Of a DNA stretch of 64,000 nucleotides, positions 16,642-25,508 are shown piece after piece (position 1 is the stretch's first letter; each line of letters begins with the position of its first letter). A program made the position numbers and the translations under genes. The DNA lies in assembly GCF_900105245.1 (NCBI RefSeq), contig NZ_FNSZ01000001.1, forward strand, positions 8,182,001-8,246,000, written 5' to 3'. Below the pieces are notes generated by a model. That model was not told the origin of the DNA, made no database searches, and worked only from the letters and a program-made list of their open reading frames with translations. This DNA comes from Streptomyces sp. 1222.5 (GTDB taxonomy: Bacteria > Actinomycetota > Actinomycetes > Streptomycetales > Streptomycetaceae).

Positions 16642-17574
16642 ATGGACGCACTCCTAGCGGTCCGGGCGCGCGGGATCACCAAGTGCTTCGGCGAAGTCGT
16701 CGCACTCGACGGCGTCGACCTGGATGTCGGACAGGGCCGGATCCACGGTCTCGCCGGGCCCAACGGCGCCGGTAAGACGACCCTGTTGGGCCTCCTGCTG
16801 GGTCTGGCCGTCGCCGACGGCGGCCGTCTCGACATCCTCGGCACCACGGTCGGCCGGGCGCTCTCGGCCCCGGAGGGTGTCGCCGGCTTCGTGGACGGGC
16901 CAGGCCTCTACCCTTCGCTCACCGCCAGGCAGAACCTCGTCGCACTGGCCGCCCTGCATGGCCGTGACAGGCGGAAGGGCATCGACGCTGCGCTCGAACA
17001 GGTCGGCCTCACCGATGTCGCCGACGACCGCACCCGTGGCTTCTCGCTCGGCATGCGCCAACGGCTCGGCCTGGCCGCCGCCCTGCTCACCAGGCCCCGG
17101 CTGCTCGTGCTCGACGAGCCCTCCAACGGCCTCGACCCGGCCGGCAAGAAGCATGTGCACGGCGTCCTCGGCCGGCTGGCCGAGGCCGGAACCGCCGTCG
17201 TGCTGTCGAGCCACCGCATGGACGATCTCGAGGTGTTGTGCTCGGACGTCACCATCCTCGCCACCGGCCGGGTCGTCTTCTCCGGGCCGCTGGGCAAGCT
17301 GGCCGCCGAGAACGGCGAACTCGACTACCGGATCCGCACGTCCGACCCCCGGACCGCACGCCGACTGGCCGCCGACGCGCCGGGGGTCGTCGTCGAGACC
17401 GGGACACGGCCCGGCGACGAGGCCCTCGTCGTCCGCGCGCTGGTGGCCGCCCTCGACGAACTGGTGGCGCGGCTCGTGCGGGCGGGAGTCGCCGTGCGGG
17501 AGCTCGCCCCCGTGGTGTCGCCGCTGGAGGCCGCGTTCCTCGCCCTCACCGAGCAACAGGAGGCCGGCCGATGA
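16642..17574 (+). CDS. ABC transporter ATP-binding protein
   Basis: The 310-aa protein starts at ATG 16642, preceded by AAGAAGGG. The nucleotide-binding domain occupies about residues 5-215: Walker A GPNGAGKTT near residues 38-46, Q-loop region, signature FSLGMRQRLGLAAALL, Walker B LLVLDEPSNGLDP and switch HRMDD. The C-terminal 90 residues resemble the regulatory extension of DrrA/CcmA-type exporters. The signature LGMRQ rather than LSGGQ is usual in this subgroup. It energises the permease encoded by the next gene, whose start overlaps this stop (ATGA). Substrate unknown; the operon's third gene suggests a cell-envelope role. Confidence 0.93.
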   Translation: MDALLAVRARGITKCFGEVVALDGVDLDVGQGRIHGLAGPNGAGKTTLLGLLLGLAVADGGRLDILGTTVGRALSAPEGVAGFVDGPGLYPSLTARQNLVALAALHGRDRRKGIDAALEQVGLTDVADDRTRGFSLGMRQRLGLAAALLTRPRLLVLDEPSNGLDPAGKKHVHGVLGRLAEAGTAVVLSSHRMDDLEVLCSDVTILATGRVVFSGPLGKLAAENGELDYRIRTSDPRTARRLAADAPGVVVETGTRPGDEALVVRALVAALDELVARLVRAGVAVRELAPVVSPLEAAFLALTEQQEAGR

Positions 17575-18926
17575 GCGCGACCGCCGTGGAGGACGACGTC
17601 GCCCCCGCCCGCCGCGTCCCGGTTTCCCGCGGCTACCGCTTCGAACTGACCAAACTGGTCGCCCAATGGCGGATCCGCCTGCTGGTCCTCGCCTGCTGGG
17701 TCGCACCGGCGCTCTTCGTCGCCGGGGTGAGCCAACAGGGCACCCTCCCCTCCGACACCCTTTTCGGCCGCTGGATGCACGCCACGGGATGGGCCGGACC
17801 GCTGGTGGTGCTCGGTTTCGCGGGTACCTGGGCACTCCCGCTGCTGACTTCGGTGGTCGCCGGCGACGTCTTCGCCTCCGAGGACCGGCTCGGCACCTGG
17901 CGCCATCTGCTCGTCGCGGTCCGCTCGCCGCGGCGGATCTTCGCGGCGAAGGCACTCGCCAGCCTCACCGTCATCCTGCTTCTCGTGGCCGGCCTGGCGT
18001 GTTCCAGCGTGGCCGGCGGGATCGCTGCGGTCGGCAACCAGCCCCTGGTCGGCCTCGACGGCCACCTGCTGGCACCGGGCGAGGCCGCGGGGAAGGTGCT
18101 CCTCGCCTGGGTCTGCGTGATCGCCCCCACCCTGGCCCTCGCCGCGATCGGTCTGCTCGGGTCGGTCACGCTGGGACGGTCCCCGATGGGCCTGCTGCTG
18201 CCCGCGCTCGTCGCGTTCGTCATGCAGCTCGCCCAGATGCTGCCGCTGCCCGTCGCCGTACGGATCGCACTGCCCAGTTATGCGTTCATCGCCTGGAACG
18301 GTCTGTTCACTCACCCGGCACAGCTCGGTCCGCTGCTGATCGGCGTCACGGTCAGTCTGGTCTGGGCCGTGCTCGCGACGGTACTGGCCCATCTGCTCTT
18401 CCTACGACGCGACTTCACCAACCCGGGCTACGACGGCTCCGGGCGCCGTGCGGTGACCGCGGGCGTCCTGCCCCTCGCCGGGCTGACCGCCGTGACGGTC
18501 GCGGTCGTCTCCGTGACGACCGGGGCGGAGGGGTCCGGCATCGAGCAGGACAAGGTGCAGCGCTCGGTCGCCACGGCGTTCGCGCACCTCTACCGGCTGC
18601 AGACCGACGAGCTCAACCGCCCGGACGTCGCCGAAACGCAGCTGAAGGCCACGGCGACGTGCGACAAGGGCAGTGTCAGGGTCGCCGCCGAGGGGCCGGG
18701 CAATGACTGGCGGTGTGTCGTCTCCTGGCACCTCCCCGGTGTCGAGGCAGTGGGGTCGGCCATCTACCAGCTGGACGTCACCCCGGACGGTCGTTTCATG
18801 GCCGACGGCGACGGACCGAAGGAAGTGAACGGCTACTTCCTGGTCCGCACCCCGACCGGGGACGCACCCAACCCGCTGTGGCAGTTCGACGGCAACGTCG
18901 AGCTGCTCGCCCCGTCGAAGGGATAA
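17571..18926 (+). CDS. ABC permease with C-terminal extracytoplasmic domain
   Basis: The 451-aa protein overlaps the ATPase gene by four bases. About six hydrophobic helices span residues 30-275 (LLVLACWVAPALFVAGV; VVLGFAGTWALPLLTSVVAG; VILLLVAGLACSSVAGGI; ALAAIGLLGSVTLG; LLIGVTVSLVWAVLATVLAHLL), with a further helix near 300-320. ASEDRLGTWRHLL and RIFAAKAL lie in loops typical of ABC-2 permeases. After the last helix about 130 residues form a soluble, presumably outside domain with two cysteines (TATCDKG, WRCVVSW) that could form a disulfide. This C-terminal addition is not part of ordinary ABC-2 permeases and may bind the substrate or the neighbouring phosphoesterase. Confidence 0.85.
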   Translation: MSATAVEDDVAPARRVPVSRGYRFELTKLVAQWRIRLLVLACWVAPALFVAGVSQQGTLPSDTLFGRWMHATGWAGPLVVLGFAGTWALPLLTSVVAGDVFASEDRLGTWRHLLVAVRSPRRIFAAKALASLTVILLLVAGLACSSVAGGIAAVGNQPLVGLDGHLLAPGEAAGKVLLAWVCVIAPTLALAAIGLLGSVTLGRSPMGLLLPALVAFVMQLAQMLPLPVAVRIALPSYAFIAWNGLFTHPAQLGPLLIGVTVSLVWAVLATVLAHLLFLRRDFTNPGYDGSGRRAVTAGVLPLAGLTAVTVAVVSVTTGAEGSGIEQDKVQRSVATAFAHLYRLQTDELNRPDVAETQLKATATCDKGSVRVAAEGPGNDWRCVVSWHLPGVEAVGSAIYQLDVTPDGRFMADGDGPKEVNGYFLVRTPTGDAPNPLWQFDGNVELLAPSKG

Positions 18927-18930
18927 CTCC

Positions 18931-21690
18931 ATGCAGGTAACACGCCGTCGTCGGCGTGTCGGGAAGGACGACCTGCCCGGCCTTCTCGGTAGACGCATCG
19001 GTCGCCGGATACCTCTGGTGACAGCAGGCACCACGGCTCTCGCCCTCGTGGCAGCCGGTGTCGCCTTCGCCCAGACCCACCAATTCGGTACCGACCAGGT
19101 CGGCCAGACGACCGACCGCGGTCAGGTCGTCTCCAGCGACCAGTACATCGCCCCCTACGGCGACCGCCTCGTCGTCGACAACGGCAAGATCATGTCGTCC
19201 TCGGTCAGCCCGGACGGCAGCCACCTCGCCGCCTCGGTCACCGACGGCGGCAGCGCGCTCGCCGTCGTCGACCTGAAGGACTGGAAGGTGCAGCAGCTCG
19301 TCGGCACCTCCGCGGCGTCGACCCCGCGACTGAGCAGCAACTCAGTCGGCCAGGAAGGCCCCACCTACTCGCCCGACGGCTCGCAGCTGTGGCTGGGCCA
19401 GACCGACGGCTACACCAGGTTCACCGTGAACCCGGACGGCAGCGTCGCCGACCCCAAGGCCGTGAGCATCCCGGCGGACGGCGCCAAGCACGCGCTGGTC
19501 GGCGAGGCCGTGTTCTCGCCCGACGGGTCCACCGTGTACTCCGCGGTCAACGGCCAGAACAGGGTGGTCTCCATCGACGCGGCGACCGGCGCCGTCAAAC
19601 AGACCTGGGCCGTCGGCAACGCCCCGCGCGACATGGCCCTCGTCGGCTCCAAGCTGTACGTCGGCAACGAGGGCGGGCGCCCGGCGAGGCCCGGCGACAC
19701 CACCATCAACTCGTACGGCACCCAGGTGCCCGCCGACCCGAAGACCGCCGCGACCACCACCGGCACGGTCAGTGTCATCGACGTGGCGCACCCGTCGGCC
19801 TCCGTCGAGAGCATCGACGTAGGACTGCACCCGACCGCCCTGTACGCCAAGAAGGGCGCGCTGTTCGTCACGAACACCGCCACCAACGACGTGTCGGTCG
19901 TCGACACCGCCACCGACGAGGTCGTACAGACCATCGCCACCCAGCCGTGGCCCGAGGCGTCGGTGGGCTACGAGCCCGACGGGGTCACCCTCACCGACGA
20001 CGGCCATCTGCTGGTGACGCTCGGCCGCGCCAACGCGGTCGCCGTCTACCGGTACAAGTCCCCGCAAGAGCCCGTGAGTTATGTCGGGCTGCTCCCGACG
20101 GACTACTTCCCCGCGGAGATCGCCACCGTCGGCGACCAGGTGGTGGTCTCCAACACCCGCGGTGTCGACGCCCGCCGCCCCACCACCAGCGGTGGTCACG
20201 GCACGCACGACACGACGTCGAGCGTGCAGCGGTTCACGCTGCCGCGCGACAGCGTCGTCCGGTCCCAGACGGCCAAGGTCTTCCAGCAGAACGGCTGGAC
20301 CCCGGGCTCGGTCAAGCTCACCAAGGGCCACGGCAAGGCGCGGCCGGTGCCGGTCCCGGCGCGGCTCGGCGAGCCCTCGACGATCAAGCACGTCTTCCTG
20401 CTCGTCAAGGAGAACCGGACCTACGACCAGGTCTTCGGTGACGTCCCGGAGGGCAACGGGGACCCGTCGCTGGCGCAGTTCGGTGCGAACGTCACGCCGA
20501 ACCAGCACGCGCTGGCCGAGCAGTTCGGCCTGTACGACAACACCTACGACATCGGCACGAACTCGGCCGAGGGCCACAACTGGCTGATGCAGGCCGACGA
20601 CCCGGAGTACACCGAGTCCTCCGCGGGCGAGTACGCGCGCAGCTACGACACCGAGGACGACGCCCTGGGCCACCAGCGGACCGGGTTCATCTGGACGGGT
20701 GCGCAGGCGGCCGGCAGGTCCGTGCGCGACTTCGGCGAGTTCCAGCAGTTCCTGACCAAACCGTCGGGCGCGAGCTGGCAGAACCTGTACTGCGACGCCA
20801 AGAACATGGCGTCCACCGGGCAGGACACCGCCTACCCGCTGAACTCCTCCTCGCCGATCCCCTCCCTCAACGACGTGTCCGTGCACGGGTTCCCGAAGTT
20901 CGACACCAGTGTCCCGGACGTCTACCGGACCGAGATCTGGAAGCGCGACTTCGAGCGGAACGGGCCCGCGAACCTCAACATGTTCTGGCTTTCCAGCGAC
21001 CACACCGGCGGTCCCGCGGGCGCGGCCGCCCAGGTCGCGGACAACGACCTGGCGGTCGGCCGGATCGTGGACGAGATCACGCACAGCGAGTACTGGAAGG
21101 ACTCCGCGATCTTCGTCGTCGAGGACGACTCCCAGGCCGGCCTCGACCACGTCGACGGCCACCGCGCCCCGATCCAGATCATCAGCCCCTGGGCGCGGCA
21201 CGGCGGTGTCGACAGCCGCTACTACACCCAGATCACCGTGATCCGGACCATTGAGCAGATCCTCGGGATCCACCCGATGAACCAGAAGGACAGCGCGGCC
21301 AGCCCGATGCGCGGGGCGTTCACCCGGCACCCGGACTACACGCCGTTCGAGGCGCTGCCCAACCGGACCTCCCTGACCGACGGCCTGAAGACCCCGCCGT
21401 CCTGTGGCCTGGACACCCCGGCACCGCAGGACCCGCACGCGGCGGCCGTGCCGTCGGCGAAGGTGCCGGCGGACAAGCAGGCACTCGCGGCGAAGTGGGA
21501 CAAGTGGAAGTCGAAGCAGCGGCTGACCGGACCCCACGCGGTGCCCGACTTCGCCAACCCCGCACAGATGAATCACCTCACCTGGTACGAGACGCACGAG
21601 TGGCGGAAGCCGTACCCCGGCGAGCACAGGATCTACGCGCCGGATGACGTACCGGGCGCCTACCTCCCCTCGGCGGAGTCCGACGGCTGA
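18931..21690 (+). CDS. YncE-type beta-propeller/phosphoesterase fusion, membrane-anchored
   Basis: The 919-aa protein starts four bases after the permease gene. Basic residues and one hydrophobic helix (about 28-48, IPLVTAGTTALALVAAGV) form an uncleaved anchor or signal. Residues 70-450 are a YVTN/YncE-like propeller with repeats such as VSPDGSHLAASV, YSPDGSQLWLGQ, FSPDGSTVYSAV and VVDTATDEVVQTI. Residues 485-900 are an alkaline-phosphatase-superfamily phosphoesterase: FLLVKENRTYDQVFGD, TNSAEGHNWLMQADD, VEDDSQAGLDHVDGHRAP. It should hydrolyse a phosphodiester or phosphomonoester outside the membrane. Cotranscription with an ABC exporter suggests it processes the exported molecule or an envelope polymer; this is inference. 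Confidence 0.9.
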   Translation: MQVTRRRRRVGKDDLPGLLGRRIGRRIPLVTAGTTALALVAAGVAFAQTHQFGTDQVGQTTDRGQVVSSDQYIAPYGDRLVVDNGKIMSSSVSPDGSHLAASVTDGGSALAVVDLKDWKVQQLVGTSAASTPRLSSNSVGQEGPTYSPDGSQLWLGQTDGYTRFTVNPDGSVADPKAVSIPADGAKHALVGEAVFSPDGSTVYSAVNGQNRVVSIDAATGAVKQTWAVGNAPRDMALVGSKLYVGNEGGRPARPGDTTINSYGTQVPADPKTAATTTGTVSVIDVAHPSASVESIDVGLHPTALYAKKGALFVTNTATNDVSVVDTATDEVVQTIATQPWPEASVGYEPDGVTLTDDGHLLVTLGRANAVAVYRYKSPQEPVSYVGLLPTDYFPAEIATVGDQVVVSNTRGVDARRPTTSGGHGTHDTTSSVQRFTLPRDSVVRSQTAKVFQQNGWTPGSVKLTKGHGKARPVPVPARLGEPSTIKHVFLLVKENRTYDQVFGDVPEGNGDPSLAQFGANVTPNQHALAEQFGLYDNTYDIGTNSAEGHNWLMQADDPEYTESSAGEYARSYDTEDDALGHQRTGFIWTGAQAAGRSVRDFGEFQQFLTKPSGASWQNLYCDAKNMASTGQDTAYPLNSSSPIPSLNDVSVHGFPKFDTSVPDVYRTEIWKRDFERNGPANLNMFWLSSDHTGGPAGAAAQVADNDLAVGRIVDEITHSEYWKDSAIFVVEDDSQAGLDHVDGHRAPIQIISPWARHGGVDSRYYTQITVIRTIEQILGIHPMNQKDSAASPMRGAFTRHPDYTPFEALPNRTSLTDGLKTPPSCGLDTPAPQDPHAAAVPSAKVPADKQALAAKWDKWKSKQRLTGPHAVPDFANPAQMNHLTWYETHEWRKPYPGEHRIYAPDDVPGAYLPSAESDG

Positions 21691-21801
21691 CCCGTCCGAC
21701 CGCCCCGGGGCCCCTGTCCGCCAGCACGGCCGGGCAGGGGTCCCGCCCGTTCCCGCTCCCGTCCCGGCGGCTCCGGCACACCCCTCCGGCGCCACCTGAC
21801 C

Positions 21802-21813
21802 GAAAGACTGTTC
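21802..21813. promoter_or_regulatory. SOS-box-like site upstream of lexA paralogue
   Basis: GAAAGACTGTTC matches the actinobacterial LexA box GAAC-N4-GTTC at seven of eight defined positions. It lies 63 bases before the start codon. A TTGACG hexamer follows at 21817 that could be a -35 element. Autoregulation by this protein or control by the main LexA is plausible. Confidence 0.45.
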
Positions 21814-21875
21814 CCTTTGACGGGGTGTGCCAGGTAGGGTCGTGCTCTGAGCGATCTTGTACGGAGGTGCCCCGG

Positions 21876-22547
21876 ATGCACGACAACACACGCACTCGCC
21901 GGGGCAGGCCACCTGGGAGCCGCGCGCCGGAGGGTGAACTCACCGTCCGCCAGCAGGAGATCGTCCGGTTCATCGCCCGTGCCGTCCGGAGCCAGGGCTA
22001 TCCACCGTCCATGCGGGAGATCGGCGAGGCCGTACAGCTCGCCAGCACCTCCTCGGTCGCCCATCAGCTGATGGCCCTCGAACGCAAGGGCGTCCTCTAC
22101 CGCGACCCGCACCGGCCCCGCGCCTACCGTGTGCGGCCCTCCTGGGCCCCCGATCTCGACGCCCGGGGTCAGACGCCGGTCGACGTACCGCTCGTCGGCC
22201 GCATCGCCGCCGGCGCGCCCCTGCTCGCCGAGGAGATGGTGGAGGACGTCTACAGCATGCCCCGCCAGGTGGTGGGCGAGGGCGAGCTGTTCGCACTGAC
22301 GGTCTCCGGTGACTCCATGATCGAGGCCGCGATCTGCGACGGCGACATCGTGACCGTGCGACGGCAGGACAGCGCGGATCACGGGGACATCGTCGCCGCA
22401 CTCCTGGACGACGAGGCCACGGTGAAGCAGTTGCGGCGCCGGGACGGGCGGGTGTGGCTCATGCCGCGCAATCCGGCGTACGAGCCGATCCCCGGCGACC
22501 AGGCACAGATCCTCGGCAAGGTCGTGGGCGTCCTGCGCGTGCTCTGA
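21876..22547 (+). CDS. lexA: LexA-like SOS repressor (short paralogue)
   Basis: The 223-aa protein starts at ATG 21876 with CGGAGG before it. The N-terminal LexA winged helix (about 22-85) contains YPPSMREIGEAVQLASTSSV and HQLMALERKGVLYRDPHRPR. The C-terminal S24 peptidase domain has the cleavage site AAG (Ala112-Gly113), catalytic Ser147 in GDSMIEAAICDGD and Lys184 in EATVKQL, so RecA-stimulated self-cleavage should work. Streptomyces main LexA proteins carry an extra N-terminal stretch of about 35-40 residues and stand next to nrdR or genes for cell division; here the start is shorter and the neighbours unrelated, suggesting a second copy. It may control a local or mobile regulon. Confidence 0.9.
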   Translation: MHDNTRTRRGRPPGSRAPEGELTVRQQEIVRFIARAVRSQGYPPSMREIGEAVQLASTSSVAHQLMALERKGVLYRDPHRPRAYRVRPSWAPDLDARGQTPVDVPLVGRIAAGAPLLAEEMVEDVYSMPRQVVGEGELFALTVSGDSMIEAAICDGDIVTVRRQDSADHGDIVAALLDDEATVKQLRRRDGRVWLMPRNPAYEPIPGDQAQILGKVVGVLRVL

Positions 22548-22556
22548 GGCCGGCCA

Positions 22557-22577
22557 CCGGGTCCGGACGGGACCCGG
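22557..22577. terminator. Terminator hairpin after lexA paralogue
   Basis: CCGGGTCC (22557-22564) pairs with GGACCCGG (22570-22577) with a five-base loop, 10 bases after the lexA stop codon and before the convergent hypothetical gene. Confidence 0.65.
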
Positions 22578-22603
22578 GGCGGCCGACCGCTGTCAGCCCG
22601 CGG

Positions 22604-23035
22604 TCACGGCGAGGCGGGAGGCGAGGTCCGGCCCGCGGCCTTGTAGGCGGGCGGGAAGGTGAGTTTCAGACCCTGCTCCTCCCCGTGCACGCTGAGCACG
22701 GTCTGCAGTCCGAGGCCCAGCAGCGCCTTCTTCACCGGTGCGGCGGCGACCAGTTCGCGCGGCAGGGCCATCAACAGCTTGCCGGGCCGGCCCGTGGTGG
22801 TGCTCGCGTCGAAGAACATCAGCCGCCGGTCGGTGAGCGCCCAGTACATCGGACGCGGCTGGACGGTGGCGATGACCGTCCCCGCGGTGAGGGCACCCAC
22901 CAGCGCGGTGGTCAGCACGCGGCGTTTCACGGAGACCGAGCCGACCTTGGCGAGGGAGGTGGCCTCGACCTGCTCGCCCTCGACGAGCAGGGGGGTGACG
23001 GACTGGAGCAGTTGCTGCCTGCGCCGGGTGTTCAT
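22604..23035 (-). CDS. Hypothetical protein, possible PH-like membrane-associated
   Basis: The 143-aa protein begins MNTRRRQQLLQSVTPLLVEG and has a central hydrophobic stretch (about 36-57, VLTTALVGALTAGTVIATV) that may be a single or hairpin membrane segment. The strand pair MYWALTDRRLMFFDAST resembles bacterial PH-domain (GRAM/bPH) proteins, where the phrase 'ALTDRRLL' is recurrent. No enzymatic motif is present. The tail is Pro/Ser-rich. It is transcribed alone, convergent with the lexA paralogue and divergent from phospholipase D across 244 bases in which no clear site was found. Function unknown. Confidence 0.75.
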   Translation of the reverse strand: MNTRRRQQLLQSVTPLLVEGEQVEATSLAKVGSVSVKRRVLTTALVGALTAGTVIATVQPRPMYWALTDRRLMFFDASTTTGRPGKLLMALPRELVAAAPVKKALLGLGLQTVLSVHGEEQGLKLTFPPAYKAAGRTSPPASP

Positions 23036-23279
23036 GAGGGTCCTTGCGGTGTTCCGAAGGCACGCAGGTGCGCCGTGCCGGTGCGCGTGGCGGATGCGCC
23101 GGTGACGTTACGGGCGATCACCCTGCGCCCGAACCAAGACCATGTCATGAATCCTTAAAGCCGCAGGGAGCGCGGCCGCGACCGGCTCGTCGGGTGGCGG
23201 TTCGCCAGCCGGTCGCCGAGCGGCGGCCCTTGCCGGTTCCCTGGCCGAGGGGGCCTGTACTCCCTGGTAACTTCTGGTC

Positions 23280-24893
23280 ATGATCATTTCGCTCCGCTTA
23301 ACCCGACCCGCCTGCGCCGCGGCGACCGCCGCCCTCGCCCTGGCCGTGCTGCCCGCCACGCCCGCCACCGCGGCCGACCCGGCGACTCCGCATCTCGACG
23401 CGGTGGAACGCACGCTGCGCGACGTCTCGCCCGGCCTCGAAGGGGACGTGTGGGAGCGGACGAGCGGCAACCGGCTCGACGCCCCGGACGACGACCGGAC
23501 CGGATGGCTGCTCCAGACTCCCGGCTGCTGGGGCGACGACGCCTGCGAGAACCGCACCGGCACCGAGCGCCTGCTGGCCAGGATGACCCAGAACATCGCG
23601 CGGGCCACGCGAACCGTCGACATCTCCACCCTCGCGCCCTTCCCGGACGGCGCGTTCCAGGACGCCGTCGTCGCGGGCCTGAGGTCCGCCGTCGCGTCCG
23701 GCCACCACCTCAAGGTCCGGGTCCTCGTCGGTGCCGCGCCCGTCTACCACATGAACGTGCTGCCCTCGAAGTACCGGGACGACCTGCGCGGCAAGCTCGG
23801 CCCGGCCGCCGACGCCGTCACGCTCAACGTCGCGTCGATGACGACGTCCAAGACGGCCTTCTCGTGGAACCACTCCAAACTCCTGGTCATCGACGGCCGG
23901 TCCGCCATCACCGGCGGCATCAACGACTGGAAGGGCGACTACCTCGACACCGATCATCCGGTCACCGACGTGGACCTCGCCCTGACCGGCCCCGGCGCCG
24001 GTACGGCCGGCCGCTACCTGGACCGGCTCTGGAAGTGGACCTGCGACAACAAGGGCAACGTCGCCGCCGTCTGGTACGCCGCCTCAGCCGACGCGGACTG
24101 CATGGCCGGCATGGAGCAGGACACCAACCCCCGTGCCGTCGGCCCTACGGGTGACGTACCGGTGATCGCCGTAGGCGGTCTCGGCGTCGGCATCCAGCAC
24201 GCCGACCCCGCCTCCACCTGGCGTCCGGCCCTGCCGGGCACGTCCGGAACCCGCTGCGGGATCGGTCTGCACGACAACACCAACGCCGACCGTGACTACG
24301 ACACGGTCAATCCCGAAGAGAGCGCCCTGCGTTCGCTGATCTCCAGTGCGACCGGCCACATAGAGATCTCGCAGCAGGACCTCAACGCGACCTGCCCCCC
24401 ACTGCCCCGCTACGACACCCGTGTCTACGACGCCCTCGCCGCCAAGCTCGCGGCCGGTGTCAAGGTACGCATCGTCGTCAGCGACCCCGCCAACCGTGGC
24501 GCCGTGGGAAGCGGTGGCTATTCGCAGATCAAGTCCCTGTCCGAGATCAGTGACGTGCTGCGCGACCGGCTCGCCCGGGTCACCGGCGACGGCCGCAGCG
24601 CCACGGCGGCACTCTGCTCGAACCTCCAGCTCGCCTCCTTCCGCGGCTCGGCGAGCGCGAAGTGGGCGGACGGCCACCCGTACGCCCAGCACCACAAGCT
24701 CGTCTCGGTCGACGGCTCCGCGTTCTACATCGGCTCGAAGAATTTCTACCCGGCGTGGCTGCAGGACTTCGGCTACATCGTGGAGAGCCCCGACGCCGCC
24801 CGGCAGCTCGACACCGAACTGCTGACCCCGCAGTGGACCCACTCCAAGGAGGCCGCCACCGTCGACTACGAACGGGGTCTGTGCAACATCTGA
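23280..24893 (+). CDS. pld: Secreted phospholipase D
   Basis: The 537-aa enzyme has a Sec signal peptide (about 1-32, ending PATPATAA) and two HKD motifs: NHSKLLVID (His198, Lys200, Asp205) followed by GGIN, and HHKLVSVDG (His471, Lys473, Asp478) followed by GSKN. Size, the paired GGIN/GSKN residues and the extracellular location fit Streptomyces phospholipase D, which hydrolyses phosphatidylcholine to phosphatidic acid and choline and transphosphatidylates alcohols. Several cysteines (TPGCWGDDACEN, KWTCDNK, GTRCG, NATCPP) suggest disulfides. ATG 23280 lies within the palindrome ATGATCAT. It is a single-gene unit. Confidence 0.93.
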   Translation: MIISLRLTRPACAAATAALALAVLPATPATAADPATPHLDAVERTLRDVSPGLEGDVWERTSGNRLDAPDDDRTGWLLQTPGCWGDDACENRTGTERLLARMTQNIARATRTVDISTLAPFPDGAFQDAVVAGLRSAVASGHHLKVRVLVGAAPVYHMNVLPSKYRDDLRGKLGPAADAVTLNVASMTTSKTAFSWNHSKLLVIDGRSAITGGINDWKGDYLDTDHPVTDVDLALTGPGAGTAGRYLDRLWKWTCDNKGNVAAVWYAASADADCMAGMEQDTNPRAVGPTGDVPVIAVGGLGVGIQHADPASTWRPALPGTSGTRCGIGLHDNTNADRDYDTVNPEESALRSLISSATGHIEISQQDLNATCPPLPRYDTRVYDALAAKLAAGVKVRIVVSDPANRGAVGSGGYSQIKSLSEISDVLRDRLARVTGDGRSATAALCSNLQLASFRGSASAKWADGHPYAQHHKLVSVDGSAFYIGSKNFYPAWLQDFGYIVESPDAARQLDTELLTPQWTHSKEAATVDYERGLCNI

Positions 24894-25013
24894 CCCGTCC
24901 GGCCGGGCGGCCGCCTTCTCCGGGCGCCCGGTGGCTTCGCGGTCACCGGAGGCCGTCGCGACGGCACTCCCGAGCCCACCGAGAAGCGGCCCGTCTCCAG
25001 GCCGGCGGCCAGT

Positions 25014-25283
25014 TCAGCGGTCGTCCGCTCCACGGTCCGGGCGCTGGAATCGATGCATGACCTTCTGCACGACATCGTTCTGCGATTCGGCCTCCGGGAG
25101 ACAGGGCGGTACGAATCCGGAACGGATCCAGACGAAGAAGGTGTCGGTGTGCATATGGACGGTGGGTCGCCCCGCCGTGCCGGCCAAAGCCTCGGCCACG
25201 GTCGACTTTCCGGCTCCGGGCGGCCCACCGAGCAGGACGAGCCCACCGATCGGGGAATCTCCACGTGCGTCCTGCTTCGACAA
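25014..25283 (-). pseudogene. Truncated P-loop kinase/AAA protein
   Basis: The frame encodes 89 aa: a Walker A GGPPGAGKSTVAEALAG (residues 19-35), then HMHTDTFFVWIRSGFVPPCLPE and SQNDVVQKVMHRFQRP, after which a stop follows. Related small ATP-binding kinases continue for another 80-100 residues with a second acidic strand and LID region; none of this is present, although some helix-like sequence (TAELAAGLETGRFSVG) continues in another frame after the stop. It is best read as a 3'-deleted or frameshifted gene. It lies between phospholipase D and the transglutaminase-like gene in a 615-base stretch with no other gene. Confidence 0.6.
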
Positions 25284-25402
25284 TTCCTGGTGGCCTGTTG
25301 GGGATGCAGGGGGAGCCTGAGCGGAAGAACTTGCGTCAGGGAGCGGGTCGGGTGAGGTGGGTCACGGCAGCCCGAGGGCCGGGCCATGCGGCTCCGGGGA
25401 GG

Positions 25403-25455
25403 GCGCGTCCGGACGCGCACGATCCGGCCCGCGGGATGTAGTTGAACGCGTTCAA
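25403..25455. promoter_or_regulatory. Two palindromes upstream of transglutaminase-like gene
   Basis: GCGCGTCCGGACGCGC (25403-25418) and TTGAACGCGTTCAA (25442-25455) are both perfect palindromes. The second lies 53 bases before the ATG and has the form of a TetR-type operator. The first may be an end-of-transcript hairpin or a second binding site. Confidence 0.5.
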
Positions 25456-25508
25456 AATTCCTGTCACCATGCGGTCTGTCGGCCGGACACTGGCGAGAGG
25501 ACCCCGAC

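Noticed and set aside
19342..21912. 856-codon minus-strand frame opposite the phosphoesterase gene
   Set aside because: Shadow frame; Arg/Gly/Val-rich without motifs, and it would cover a clear coding gene.
25403..25418. Palindrome as a phage or plasmid attachment site
   Set aside because: No second copy, integrase or tRNA gene was seen in the window.
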